64,000 nucleotides of DNA from Pseudomonas azerbaijanoccidentalis (GTDB taxonomy: Bacteria > Pseudomonadota > Gammaproteobacteria > Pseudomonadales > Pseudomonadaceae): positions 62,001 to 126,000 of the forward strand of contig NZ_JAHSTU010000005.1 in the NCBI RefSeq assembly GCF_019145495.1, in the 5' to 3' direction. This document shows, in pieces, positions 54,289 through 62,715 of this stretch. A program made the position numbers and the translations under genes. The notes below the pieces were generated by a model, which made no database searches, was not told the DNA's origin, and worked only from the letters and a program-made list of their open reading frames with translations. How positions within the stretch are numbered: position 1 is the stretch's first letter; each line of letters starts with the position of its first letter.

Positions 54289-54996
54289 TTACCGGCCGGC
54301 GCTTTGGCCGCCGTCGACGTGCAGGATTTCTCCCGTGATGAACGCTGCCGAATCCAGGAACACGATAGCACTGGCGATTTCGCTCGGTTCCCCCATACGC
54401 CCTAGCGGATGGAGTGAAGCCAACAATTCGTAGTACGCCTCAGTGTGCATGGGCGTTTTGGTGACGCCCGGTGCAACGGCGTTGACGCGGATGCCTTGCT
54501 TTGCGTACTCAATCGCCAGCGAGCGGGTAACGGCGCTCAAGCCACCTTTGGTCAGCGCGGCCAATGCCGTATGTGCGCCGCTAATGCCGTTCTCTATGCT
54601 GCCGGTCACGGTAACCACATGGCCGCTCCCATGCTTTTCCATTTCGGCGATGGCCAGTTGGGTGATATGAAAAAAGCCAGACATGTTTACATTCATGACG
54701 GCGTTGTAGTCTTCAAGGGTGTGTTCGGTGAAAGGCTTGCCGATGTAGATGCCGGCGTTGTTCACCAGCGTGTCGATCCGGCCAAATCGCGCGACAGCTT
54801 CGTTAACAATTCGCTGCGCCGTCGCCGGATCACCGATATCGCCCACCACCGTCAGGATGTCGGGATCGTCTGACGGATTGATCTTTCGGGACGTCGCGAC
54901 TATCCGGTAGTTGAGCGCCCGGAATGCCTTGACTACTTCAGCACCAATACCTTGTGACGCGCCGGTAACGATGACAACTTTTTGTGGTGCGCTCAT
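54289..54996 (-). CDS. Short-chain dehydrogenase/reductase lacking the catalytic Tyr
   Basis: This 235-residue Rossmann-fold oxidoreductase has the cofactor motif TGASQGIG at residues 11-18, NNAG at 79-82, and the catalytic Ser133. Lys150 is present. The position of the catalytic tyrosine, four residues before the lysine, is Ala146 in AHTALAALTKGG. The next stretch (GGLSAVTRSLAIEYA) is standard. The enzyme may therefore use another residue or have a different role. GGAG precedes the ATG. A 340-base non-coding region separates it from the HxlR-type gene upstream. Confidence 0.88.
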   Translation of the reverse strand: MSAPQKVVIVTGASQGIGAEVVKAFRALNYRIVATSRKINPSDDPDILTVVGDIGDPATAQRIVNEAVARFGRIDTLVNNAGIYIGKPFTEHTLEDYNAVMNVNMSGFFHITQLAIAEMEKHGSGHVVTVTGSIENGISGAHTALAALTKGGLSAVTRSLAIEYAKQGIRVNAVAPGVTKTPMHTEAYYELLASLHPLGRMGEPSEIASAIVFLDSAAFITGEILHVDGGQSAGR

Positions 54997-55188
54997 GGTT
55001 CTTCTCCAAAACATGTACCTGCTTGGCTTGGACGCCGATCAAATCGTCGACGCTGTAGCGCTCGTTTGCGCTGCCAGCGGTCATGCGACCGACCTCGAAG
55101 CGATGTAGACCCACTGTCGAAGTGTGGCCATGGCGCAAGTTTAAAGACCCGGGCGTTGGCGTCTCTCGTGCGTTGGTAAGGGCTGTAG

Positions 55189-55200
55189 ATACATATGTAT
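55189..55200. promoter_or_regulatory. Perfect 12-base palindrome upstream of the SDR gene
   Basis: ATACATATGTAT lies about 190 bases before the SDR start in otherwise featureless sequence. It could be an operator, but nothing ties it to a specific regulator. Confidence 0.35.
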
Positions 55201-55292
55201 GGGTGTCTTAATACTCAAATATGAACGGCGCTGTTCAGGCAGGCATTCGAGTAGACATTGATAGGCTGTGGCGTCAGTTGCTGTAAGTATTT

Positions 55293-55333
55293 GAAGCCCG
55301 CTTGCAACACTCGCTGTAACGCAGGCGGGCTTC
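55293..55333 (-). terminator. Hairpin after the HxlR-type regulator gene
   Basis: On the minus strand, arms GAAGCCCGC and GCGGGCTTC, each extended by TGC/GCA after one mismatch, form a stem with a 15-base loop just after the stop codon. Only AAATACTT follows, so termination is likely weak or factor-assisted. Confidence 0.5.
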
Positions 55334-55336
55334 CAC

Positions 55337-55792
55337 CTACTCACCCTCAACCACCCTCACCCTGTGACAGTCAGTCGCTTGCAGCTTTCGACCCTTTGAC
55401 GAGCGAACCTCAATCGGCATCAGTGGCTGGCCGGTCTGGTTGTCCAGCAGCACAGAACGTGTCTCGTGCGGTTTGAACAGGAAGCGCTCGCCCCACTGCC
55501 GCATGCTGACCACCACCGGAAAAATCTCCCGGCCTTTGTCCGTCAGGACGTACTCCTTGTAGGCGCTTCCATCTGACGCCGGCTGGATGTCGAACACTCC
55601 GACCTCGACCAACGTTTTCAGGCGCGACGCCAGAATGTTTTTGGCCACGCCCAGGCTCTTTTGAAATTCGCTGAACCGGCGAATGTCGTCGAAAGCGTCG
55701 CGGATGATCATCAGTGACCAACGATCGCCAATGGCCTCCAGTGTTCTGGCTACCGGGCATTCGTTGCTCTGCTGAGAGGTGTCTTCGTCCAT
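55337..55792 (-). CDS. HxlR family transcriptional regulator
   Basis: This 151-residue protein has the HxlR winged helix with CPVARTLEAIGDRWSLMIIRDAF near residues 12-34 (core LEAIGDRWSLMIIRDAF), FSEFQKSLGVAKNILASRLK near 43 and YVLTDKGREIFPV near 82. The C-terminal ~50 residues extend beyond the minimal domain. AAGG precedes the chosen ATG. It is divergent from an MFS efflux gene, with two matching palindromes between them, so it likely represses that pump. Confidence 0.9.
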   Translation of the reverse strand: MDEDTSQQSNECPVARTLEAIGDRWSLMIIRDAFDDIRRFSEFQKSLGVAKNILASRLKTLVEVGVFDIQPASDGSAYKEYVLTDKGREIFPVVVSMRQWGERFLFKPHETRSVLLDNQTGQPLMPIEVRSSKGRKLQATDCHRVRVVEGE

Positions 55793-55829
55793 CTTTTTGA
55801 CCTTCTGGAATGTAGGAGCCGCGCAACAC

Positions 55830-55846
55830 GGTTGCATTTTGAAACC
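55830..55846. promoter_or_regulatory. HxlR operator candidate 1
   Basis: GGTTGCATTTTGAAACC, with GGTT/AACC ends, lies 38 bases upstream of the HxlR-type start. It matches the second copy at 55869-55885 in 14 of 17 positions. Confidence 0.6.
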
Positions 55847-55868
55847 GGATGCAGCAAGAATGATATTA

Positions 55869-55885
55869 GGTTTTAATTTGAAACC
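55869..55885. promoter_or_regulatory. HxlR operator candidate 2
   Basis: GGTTTTAATTTGAAACC is a 5-7-5 palindrome 23 bases before the MFS start, in the same gap as candidate 1. Confidence 0.6.
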
Positions 55886-55908
55886 AGTTTAGCGCCACGG
55901 AGGCGTTC

Positions 55909-57126
55909 ATGACAGCAGATACCAGCCACTCTTTTGCCAGACAATATGAGCAAGGCCTTTCGCCGACGCTCACGTTGTTGTTTTCCGTCACCTGTGCGCT
56001 TGCGGTTGCCAACGTTTACTTCGCGCAACCGTTACTCGATTCAATGGCGCAGAGCCTCGGCGTGGCGTCATCAATGATCGGGATGGTGGTAACTGCGACT
56101 CAGGTGGGTTACGCGTTGGGGCTGCTGTTCATTGTTCCATTGGGCGATTTGTTGAACCGTAAACGGCTGGTGCTGACGCAGGTCCTGCTGTCGGCGATGG
56201 CGCTCGCGGCGATCGGTGCAGCGCAACAGTGGCTGGCCCTGTTGAGCGCGATGATCGTGATGGGTGTATTGGCCGTGGTGGTGCAGGTGCTGGTGGCCTA
56301 TACCGCCACGCTGGCAACGCCATCACAACGCGGACAAGCGGTGGGGACGGTCACCAGTGGCATCGTCCTGGGCATTCTGCTGGCGCGATTTACCTCTGGC
56401 GTGATTGCGGACCTCGCGGGCTGGCGCGCCGTTTACTTTGCGTCCTCGGGGCTGATGCTGACGCTTGCAGTGGTGCTGTGGAGAGCGGTGCCCGACATCG
56501 CACTGCCAAGGCATCAGGATTCTTATCTGGCGCTCATGGGGTCGCTCTTCAAACTGTTCATCAGCGAACCCACATTGCGTGTCAGGGGACTTTTAGCCCT
56601 ACTGATTTTCGCTGCTTTTTCCGTGCTATGGACAGCCATGGTGTTGCCGTTGAGCGCCCCGCCGCTGTCGCTTTCGCACACGGCCATCGGCATGTTCGGC
56701 CTGGCCGGCGTTGCGGGTGCGTTGGCGGCCAGAAGAGCCGGTCGCTGGGCCGATCAAGGTTTGGGGCAATGGGTGACCGGCATTTCGCTGGGCCTCCTGA
56801 CGCTGTCCTGGTTACCCATTTCGTTTGCCGAGACGTCCCTGATCGCGCTGGTTGGCGGAGTGATCTTGCTCGACTTCGCGGTGCAGGCCGTGCACGTCAC
56901 CAACCAAAGCATCATTTTTACTGCACGCCCCGACGCCCAAAGCCGCATGGTCGGTGCCTACATGTGCTTCTACTCGGTCGGCAGTGCGCTGGGCGCCGTC
57001 GCCGCGACTCAGGTTTATGCTTTATGGGGCTGGATGGCCGTCAGCTTGTTGGGCGCCTTGATCAGCGTGAGTGCCTGGGTGCTGTGGTTTGTCACGGTCC
57101 AACGCACAACGGCCGATGAAGGATGA
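55909..57126 (+). CDS. MFS drug-efflux-type transporter
   Basis: This 405-residue inner-membrane protein has 12 hydrophobic segments. The first contains LFSVTCALAVANVYFAQPLLDSMA (core AVANVYFAQPLLDSMA), typical of the YgaY/YnfM-like efflux group. The loop PLGDLLNRKRLV is near residue 78. GGAGG precedes the ATG. Two palindromes separate it from the divergent HxlR-type gene, suggesting induction by a toxic small molecule. Confidence 0.9.
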   Translation: MTADTSHSFARQYEQGLSPTLTLLFSVTCALAVANVYFAQPLLDSMAQSLGVASSMIGMVVTATQVGYALGLLFIVPLGDLLNRKRLVLTQVLLSAMALAAIGAAQQWLALLSAMIVMGVLAVVVQVLVAYTATLATPSQRGQAVGTVTSGIVLGILLARFTSGVIADLAGWRAVYFASSGLMLTLAVVLWRAVPDIALPRHQDSYLALMGSLFKLFISEPTLRVRGLLALLIFAAFSVLWTAMVLPLSAPPLSLSHTAIGMFGLAGVAGALAARRAGRWADQGLGQWVTGISLGLLTLSWLPISFAETSLIALVGGVILLDFAVQAVHVTNQSIIFTARPDAQSRMVGAYMCFYSVGSALGAVAATQVYALWGWMAVSLLGALISVSAWVLWFVTVQRTTADEG

Positions 57127-57138
57127 TCTGCTTCGACA

Positions 57139-57705
57139 TCACTTAGCCGATTCCCGCATCGCCCGCCGGACCTCAGCCTGGATGGCATACGCCGGCGCCT
57201 CCACGTCGTTGAAATTGTCTGTGTAGCGCTGGGCAAATCCATCGACACCCCATTCCTGATATTGCTGCACGTGCTTCAGTTCGTGAGCCCAGAGTGCGAC
57301 GTTCTGTTCTGCGTCTTGAGCGTCGCGGAAAAGGATGATGTCGATCAGCGTCACGGCGCCGACATCGGGGTTTTGCAACATGGCCGTGGCGGCGCTGAAT
57401 TGGCCATTGTCGCTGACTTTATAGAGCACGGCATCGAGGACGCTGGGGGCGTACCAGCGCAGCAATGGCTCGCGGATATTCTCCGGGATGGGTTGCGTGC
57501 CGGCGATGGCGGCCTCAGCGCGGGCCTGAGTCAGCCACGCTGCCAGGGCAGGTGTCGCCATCTGGTAGAGGCCCGCAGGCACACAGATGCAGATTTCCAC
57601 GCACACTTGTTTTTCACCGACCGGGCAGACGTCGGACCGGGCTGGCACGGCCAGCGTCAGGCAAAGCACAAACAGTGCAATCAGGCGCGTTGTGATCGGC
57701 GGCAT
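57139..57705 (-). CDS. Exported DUF4157-like protein with HELKH zinc motif
   Basis: This 188-residue protein has a signal peptide at about residues 1-24 (LIALFVLCLTLAVPARSD), then four closely spaced cysteines (26, 35, 39, 41). The zinc-protease-like motif HELKH is at residues 141-145, with a probable third ligand Glu169 in DVEAPAYAIQAE. This pattern fits the DUF4157 group. Proteolytic activity is unproven. It is convergent with the MFS gene, with 12 bases between the stops. Confidence 0.8.
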   Translation of the reverse strand: MPPITTRLIALFVLCLTLAVPARSDVCPVGEKQVCVEICICVPAGLYQMATPALAAWLTQARAEAAIAGTQPIPENIREPLLRWYAPSVLDAVLYKVSDNGQFSAATAMLQNPDVGAVTLIDIILFRDAQDAEQNVALWAHELKHVQQYQEWGVDGFAQRYTDNFNDVEAPAYAIQAEVRRAMRESAK

Positions 57706-57789
57706 GGGGCGCTCCGGAGGCGGACTCAGCGATTAACCGCATCGCTTTAGAGTACTCCCGAACCTAACGTTCCCAGAGACTACAAGCTA

Positions 57790-57817
57790 AATGCCCGACT
57801 CTTGCGATTCGGGCATT
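57790..57817 (-). terminator. Terminator hairpin after the siderophore receptor gene
   Basis: AATGCCCGA and TCGGGCATT form a perfect 9-base stem with a 10-base loop, followed on the minus strand by TAGCTTG. It lies 67 bases past the receptor stop. Confidence 0.6.
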
Positions 57818-57883
57818 GCTCTCACCATCCCGACCTGGCCCCGCTATGGCCCGGACCAGCAGATTCCCGATTTTCTTTCCGAA

Positions 57884-60364
57884 TCAGAAACTCGCTTTCA
57901 CCGAAACCATGAAGTTGCGCGGATCGCCGTAGTAGCTACCGAAAGTCTCGGTGCCGATGGTGGCGTAGTAGCGCTTGTCGAACAGGTTGTTGCCATTGAG
58001 CGCGACCGACCAGGTGTCATCGATGCGGTAGCCGATGCGGCCGTTCCAGATCGCATAACCTGACTGGGTGATTTTCTCTCCACTGGCGGGAGACACACGG
58101 AAGTTATCGCTTTGCGCATTGACGCCAGCACCGAGGGTGAACCGCTCAAGCGAACCACTCAACGCATAATCGCCCCACACACGCAGCATGTGTCGCGGCA
58201 CATAGGTGTTGAATGCCGCGCCGTTGAGACTGTCGTCGATGTCATCGAGGGTCTTGGTCTGGGTGTAGGTGTAGCCCGCGAGCAATTGCAGACGCTCGAT
58301 AACTTCACCGCTGACCTCGGCTTCGAAGCCCTGGGCGCGCACCTTGCCGGCATTCACGTAGCAATAGCCATCGGAGGACGGGCAGGACGAGTTGTAGTCC
58401 GTCTGCGCCTGGTCTTTCTGGATCGTGCGGAACAGGTTGAAAGAGCTGTTCAAGCGACCGTCGAACCAGGCCCCCTTGATCCCCAACTCATAACTCTGCC
58501 CTACCAGTGGCTTGAGCGCTGAGCCGTCTTCTGAACGGTAGTTACCCTGCGGGGTAAAGATGTCCGAGTAGCTGGCGTAGGCCGTCAGGTTTTCGTTCAA
58601 ATCCAGCAGCACGCCGGCAAATGGCGTGACCTGCCCGGTCTCCGTGGTGCTGGAGTGTTCCGAAGTGCCGGTGTTGATGAAGTCATAATCGGTGTCGGAG
58701 CTGTACCAGCTCACTCGGCTACCCGCGACAACGGTCAGCGGGTCCGCCAGTTTCAAACGAAGGATCGAGTAGATACCCTTTTGTTTGGTCACCGAATTGA
58801 CCGGCCCGCCGCGAGACGAATTGGCGATGAAGTAGCTGTCGTCCGGCTCGGGAATATGTTTGTCGGGGTTGAACACATTCTGCCGCTGCGGCAGAAACGC
58901 CACCGAGTAGAAGTCGTCTTTTTTCCCGCGACTGGCATTGGCGCCCACCACCAACTCATGCTGCTGACCGAACGCGTCAAACTTGCCATCCACGTAGGCA
59001 TCCAGACCGTAATCGACCTGATCGTAGTCGTACATGCTGCCCAGCATGCCGGTGGTATTGATGCCTGGCGTGACCGCGCCGGACGCAAACGCGTATTTGA
59101 TGTCTTGCGTGTTCTTTGTATAAACACTGGCGATTTTCAGCGTCCAGTCTTCGTTGATCTGATGTTTCAGGTCACTGAACACGGTGGTGCGTTTGCTGCG
59201 CCAGGTGTTCCAGGACGGATCGAGACAGGTCGAACGGCTGAGCTTCAAATCACTGCGGTCCCTGTAGCGCGGCAAGCCACCCCAGCACGGATTGGCGTCC
59301 ACGTCTTCATAGGCAACGCCCAGCCCGAGTGTCGTGTCGGGGCTCACATCCACATCGAGTGCGCCGTAGTACACCTGGTCCTTGCGACTCGCGTCGTCGA
59401 CAAAGTAGTGCCGAGTCTGCTCGGCGACAACAGCCCGGCCGCGGATCGTGCCGGCGTCATTCAGCGGGCCGCCGGTATCGACCTGCCCACGGTAGTTGTC
59501 CCAACTGCCACCCGACAGTGTGATCTCGGTGTGCGGGGTGGCCTGGCCGCGTTTGCGCACGAAGTTGACGCCACCGGCGGTGCCCCCCGAGCCTTTCATC
59601 ATGCCCGCTGCGCCACGCAGGATTTCGACCCGGTCGTAATAGGCCATGTCGCCACTGAAGCTGTCGGCCTGAACGTACAGGTTGCCCATGTCCAGCGGCA
59701 CACCGTCGTATTGATACTGGCCCGACATCCGGAAACCGCGCGAGTAAAAGTACTTGCCGCCCATGGTGGAGTCATAGACGGTGATGCCCGGCGTCTTCTC
59801 CATGACTTGATCGATGGTGTTGAGGTTTTGATCATCGAGCATCTTGCGGGTCATCACCGTGATCGATTGCGGTGTTTCCTTGAGGGAGTGCTCGCCCTTA
59901 TCGATGGTCACCGCGCCCGTGGTGTAGGAGCCACTGTTCTCGGTTGTTGCGCCCAGCATCTGACCGTTGATGTTGGTGGCCCCCAGCTCCAGTGCCGAGC
60001 CGAATTTAGGTGCCGGGCGCAGAACATAAGTGCCGTTGGCCTGGGGCTCCGCTTGCAGGCCGCTGCCGCCAAGAATCTGCGCGAAACCTTCAAGGACCCC
60101 AAACGCGCCTTTGAGCCCTGGGGATTTCAAGCCTTCGGTCTGACGCGCATCGAATGAAATCGCCGCACCCGCGGCACTGGCGAAATGGCTGAGCACTTCG
60201 GTCAGGCTGCCCCCGGCAATGTCGAAGGTTTGCACCGCATCCTGCTGCTGCGCCGGCACTTGTGCCGCCAGTGTTGCTGTCGACCAGGCACCCGCCGTTG
60301 CCGCGACCATCAGGCCGACCTTCACTGCAGTCGCCAGACGACCCATCTTGTACACCCGAGACAT
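57884..60364 (-). CDS. TonB-dependent siderophore receptor with signalling domain
   Basis: This 826-residue FpvA-type receptor has a signal peptide (about 1-34). An STN signalling domain follows at about 44-120 (FDIAGGSLTEVLSHFASAAG to GTYVLRPAP). The plug (SITVMTRKMLDDQNL, GFRMSGQYQYDGVPLD, RVEILRGAAGMMKGSGGTAGGVNFVRKR; core VEILRGAAGMM) is at about 155-290, and the barrel ends VSVKASF. The STN domain would contact the FecR protein encoded upstream and trigger the ECF sigma factor. The siderophore is unknown. GGAGGG precedes the ATG. Confidence 0.95.
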   Translation of the reverse strand: MSRVYKMGRLATAVKVGLMVAATAGAWSTATLAAQVPAQQQDAVQTFDIAGGSLTEVLSHFASAAGAAISFDARQTEGLKSPGLKGAFGVLEGFAQILGGSGLQAEPQANGTYVLRPAPKFGSALELGATNINGQMLGATTENSGSYTTGAVTIDKGEHSLKETPQSITVMTRKMLDDQNLNTIDQVMEKTPGITVYDSTMGGKYFYSRGFRMSGQYQYDGVPLDMGNLYVQADSFSGDMAYYDRVEILRGAAGMMKGSGGTAGGVNFVRKRGQATPHTEITLSGGSWDNYRGQVDTGGPLNDAGTIRGRAVVAEQTRHYFVDDASRKDQVYYGALDVDVSPDTTLGLGVAYEDVDANPCWGGLPRYRDRSDLKLSRSTCLDPSWNTWRSKRTTVFSDLKHQINEDWTLKIASVYTKNTQDIKYAFASGAVTPGINTTGMLGSMYDYDQVDYGLDAYVDGKFDAFGQQHELVVGANASRGKKDDFYSVAFLPQRQNVFNPDKHIPEPDDSYFIANSSRGGPVNSVTKQKGIYSILRLKLADPLTVVAGSRVSWYSSDTDYDFINTGTSEHSSTTETGQVTPFAGVLLDLNENLTAYASYSDIFTPQGNYRSEDGSALKPLVGQSYELGIKGAWFDGRLNSSFNLFRTIQKDQAQTDYNSSCPSSDGYCYVNAGKVRAQGFEAEVSGEVIERLQLLAGYTYTQTKTLDDIDDSLNGAAFNTYVPRHMLRVWGDYALSGSLERFTLGAGVNAQSDNFRVSPASGEKITQSGYAIWNGRIGYRIDDTWSVALNGNNLFDKRYYATIGTETFGSYYGDPRNFMVSVKASF

Positions 60365-60521
60365 GCTTACCCTCCCCCAAAAACACGATCAATAAAAACT
60401 CATTGAGGGATGAGCCGAACGATGGGTTTAAAAAGTGCAAATGCAGGAAAACTTTTTCAGCTCGCTGCGAAAGAAAACTTGCTCGCATTGCCAAAGTGTC
60501 TGTCGACGCCCACCTGCACAC

Positions 60522-61478
60522 TCAACTCGGATCACCGCTCGACACGTTGACCCAATAGCGGCTGTAGCGTGTCACGCGCAGGGACAGGCCACTTTCCAGC
60601 GCCGCCAACGCCCTGTCCGTATTATCGATCGGGAACGCACCGGACACTTTCAGCTGGGAAATACGCGGATCACAGCGCAGCACACCGCTGCGATAACGCG
60701 AAATGTCGGCGAGCAGTTCGCCCAACGGGCGATCAATGGCGATGATGCTGCCCTGCTGCCAGGCCCCGACCGACGCATCGTTACGCCGTAGCGTCCCCAC
60801 CGAGCGAGCGTTGAAGGCCATCGATTGTCCGGCCTCCAGGCGAACCATCGCGCCACCGCCAGCCGGGCGGACCTGAACGGCTTTCTCAAGCACCGCCACC
60901 TCGCCGCCCGGTGTCTGAGACCGGACGATGAAGCGTGTCCCCAACGCCAGCACTTCGCCGTGGCGCGTGAGCACCTTGAACGGGCGCTGCAACGGATCAG
61001 CAGCGGTCGTCACCAGAATCTCACCCGACAACAACTCCAGCACCCGTTGCTTGCCGTCGAATCGCAGGTTGACGGAAGTGTCGGTGTTGAGCAGCAACGA
61101 GCTGCCATCCGCCAACCGAAACTCGCGGCGCTCACCCACGTCAGTACGAAAATCGGCCACCAGGCTCTGGGAGATTTCACTGCGCCAGCCTAACCAGCCA
61201 ATCGAACTGGCGGACGCCAACAACAGCACGCTGCGAACTACCTGACGCCGGGACAGATCAGCCCCACGCAACGCGGGCGAAGCCAGGGCACCGGGCACAC
61301 TCGCCATCTGCTCGCCGACGGCGGCCATGCGTTGCCAGGCTTGAAGATGGTCAGGGTCAGCGACCAGCCAGTCGTTCCAGGCGGATCGGTCAGCGTCGGT
61401 CGCGACACCGGAATGAAGCCGGGCGTACCACTGGGCCGCGACGCTGATCGCCTTCAACTCGGCGGGTGAAAGGCTCAT
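60522..61478 (-). CDS. FecR family anti-sigma/signal transducer
   Basis: This 318-residue inner-membrane protein has the cytoplasmic anti-sigma domain (DUF4880) with AAQWYARLHSG near residue 15. A transmembrane segment is near 80-100 (VVRSVLLLASASSIGWLGW). The periplasmic FecR domain has TDVGERREFRLADGSSLLLNTDT and ALGTRFIVR (core REFRLADGSSLLLNT). It overlaps the sigma gene by ATGA and would be the partner that the receptor's STN domain signals to. Confidence 0.93.
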   Translation of the reverse strand: MSLSPAELKAISVAAQWYARLHSGVATDADRSAWNDWLVADPDHLQAWQRMAAVGEQMASVPGALASPALRGADLSRRQVVRSVLLLASASSIGWLGWRSEISQSLVADFRTDVGERREFRLADGSSLLLNTDTSVNLRFDGKQRVLELLSGEILVTTAADPLQRPFKVLTRHGEVLALGTRFIVRSQTPGGEVAVLEKAVQVRPAGGGAMVRLEAGQSMAFNARSVGTLRRNDASVGAWQQGSIIAIDRPLGELLADISRYRSGVLRCDPRISQLKVSGAFPIDNTDRALAALESGLSLRVTRYSRYWVNVSSGDPS

Positions 61479-61996
61479 GCCAGTTGCATCTTGATCTGCA
61501 TGAGACAGCAATGCTCCATGGCCTTGGCCATGTAGTTATTGACCGTGCGCGAGCTGATACCCAGCCGCTCGGCAATCTGCGGATACGTCAGCCCCTCGAA
61601 CTGAGACAAGATGAACGCCTGCTTCACCTTGGCCCCCAACCCTTGCAGCATGCGGTCGATTTCCACCAGCGCCTGCAACAGGATCGCCTGCTCTTCCAGC
61701 GACGGTTGCTGCAACTCGGGCATGGCGGCCAAGGCTTCCAGATAGGCCTGTTCCAGTGATCGACGGCGGAACAGGTCGATCAGCAAGCCCTTGGCAATCA
61801 TCGACAGGTAAGGTCGCGGCTCGCGAATCTCCAACGCATTGCGCGCCTTGATGACCCGCACGAAGGTGTCCTGCGTCAGGTCAGCCGCATCGAACGCATT
61901 ACCCAAACGCCTGCGCAGCCAGCTATTGAGCCAACTGTGATGGTCGCAATACAGGTCATTGACGGCGCTGCGCAGGGATAAATCGTTGGCGGGCAT
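61475..61996 (-). CDS. ECF sigma factor of the iron-starvation (FecI/FpvI) type
   Basis: This 173-residue extracytoplasmic-function sigma factor has region 2 at about 10-78 (AADLTQDTFVRVIKAR) and region 4 at about 110-168 (FEGLTYPQIAERLGISSRTVNNYMAKA, core YPQIAERLGISSRTV). Its operon partner is the FecR protein, and the downstream receptor has an STN domain. The set is the classic cell-surface signalling trio. A Fur-box-like site overlaps its promoter region, indicating iron repression. Confidence 0.95.
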   Translation of the reverse strand: MPANDLSLRSAVNDLYCDHHSWLNSWLRRRLGNAFDAADLTQDTFVRVIKARNALEIREPRPYLSMIAKGLLIDLFRRRSLEQAYLEALAAMPELQQPSLEEQAILLQALVEIDRMLQGLGAKVKQAFILSQFEGLTYPQIAERLGISSRTVNNYMAKAMEHCCLMQIKMQLA

Positions 61997-62018
61997 GACG
62001 ATGGAATAATTCGCGACT

Positions 62019-62037
62019 GATAATGACTCTTATTGTC
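62019..62037. promoter_or_regulatory. Fur-box-like site upstream of the ECF sigma gene
   Basis: GATAATGACTCTTATTGTC, read on the minus strand, matches the 19-base Fur consensus in about 14 positions, and lies 23 bases upstream of the sigma factor start. This is consistent with iron-dependent repression. Confidence 0.75.
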
Positions 62038-62091
62038 ATGTGTTCGCCGGATGTTTTGCAAGAGCCGGTTTGAGGTGGCGAGAATTCAAGC

Positions 62092-62136
62092 ATGAGCCAC
62101 TTCATTGCTGAAGAAATGAAGCAATGGGTGGCTCAT
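62092..62136. repeat. 45-base imperfect palindrome after the deaminase gene
   Basis: Arms ATGAGCCAC/GTGGCTCAT and CATTGCT/AGCAATG are nested around a 10-base centre, separated by a TT/GG mismatch. It lies 25 bases past the stop of the deaminase gene and 56 bases upstream of the Fur-box-like site. No T tract follows on the minus strand, so it may be a strong hairpin rather than a classic terminator. Confidence 0.6.
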
Positions 62137-62160
62137 CAACCTGATAGCTGACTCCAGTTT

Positions 62161-62673
62161 TCAGCGTGACCAAAATCCTTTGTGCGGTTCGCAAGCCTCG
62201 GCTTCCAGCATCGGTCCCAATACGCTGACTTTGCGTTGGCCCTTGGCAAATACTTCGCGACACGGCAACGAGAACGTCGGGTTCTCGGGATGATCTCCCG
62301 TCAGCCCCAGTAACGAGTGCTCCGACAAGGCATAAACCACTCGCCCGATCCCGGTCCAATACACCGCGCCGGCACACATGCAGCAGGGTTCGGCACTGGT
62401 GTACAGGGTGCACTGTTCCAGCTCCTGCGCAGACAAAAGCTTGGCAGCGGCAGCCACCGCGACCAGCTCGGCGTGCTGCGTAGGATCGCCCTCCGGCGGC
62501 ATCGAATTGTTGCCCGCTTCGACAATCACCTTGCCGTTGCGGTCAGCCACTAACGCCGCGAACGGATGACGGCCGCGCTGTTTTGATGCCTGCGACAAGG
62601 CGATGGTCTGGCGCAGCAACGCCAGATCCAGATCGCTGACGCCGGCCGGTATGAGCTGAGTGAATTGATTCAT
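62161..62673 (-). CDS. Nucleoside/guanine deaminase-type protein
   Basis: This 170-residue zinc deaminase of the cytidine-deaminase-like superfamily has the catalytic motif QHAELVAV near residue 67 and PCCMCAGAVYWTGIGR near 97, giving the His-Glu and Cys-x-x-Cys zinc site. The length and the neighbouring NCS2 purine-type permease suggest guanine or another purine base as substrate, but tRNA adenosine deaminase-like proteins share these motifs. AGGAG precedes the ATG. Confidence 0.88.
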   Translation of the reverse strand: MNQFTQLIPAGVSDLDLALLRQTIALSQASKQRGRHPFAALVADRNGKVIVEAGNNSMPPEGDPTQHAELVAVAAAAKLLSAQELEQCTLYTSAEPCCMCAGAVYWTGIGRVVYALSEHSLLGLTGDHPENPTFSLPCREVFAKGQRKVSVLGPMLEAEACEPHKGFWSR

Positions 62674-62715
62674 GGGGTAACTCCTGGGCAGTGGAAAAAC
62701 AAAAGATCATTCGAC

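Larger units (their letters stand above)
54997..55336. other. Non-coding region upstream of the SDR gene
   Basis: These 340 bases hold a 12-base perfect palindrome (ATACATATGTAT at 55189-55200) and, near the HxlR-type gene, a hairpin with GAAGCCCGC/GCGGGCTTC arms. I see no gene with coding character. Confidence 0.5.

Noticed and set aside
58655..60157. Open frame of 500 codons on the plus strand opposite the siderophore receptor
   Set aside because: Composition is that of a reverse-complement reading, and the receptor on the minus strand is complete from signal peptide to final Phe.
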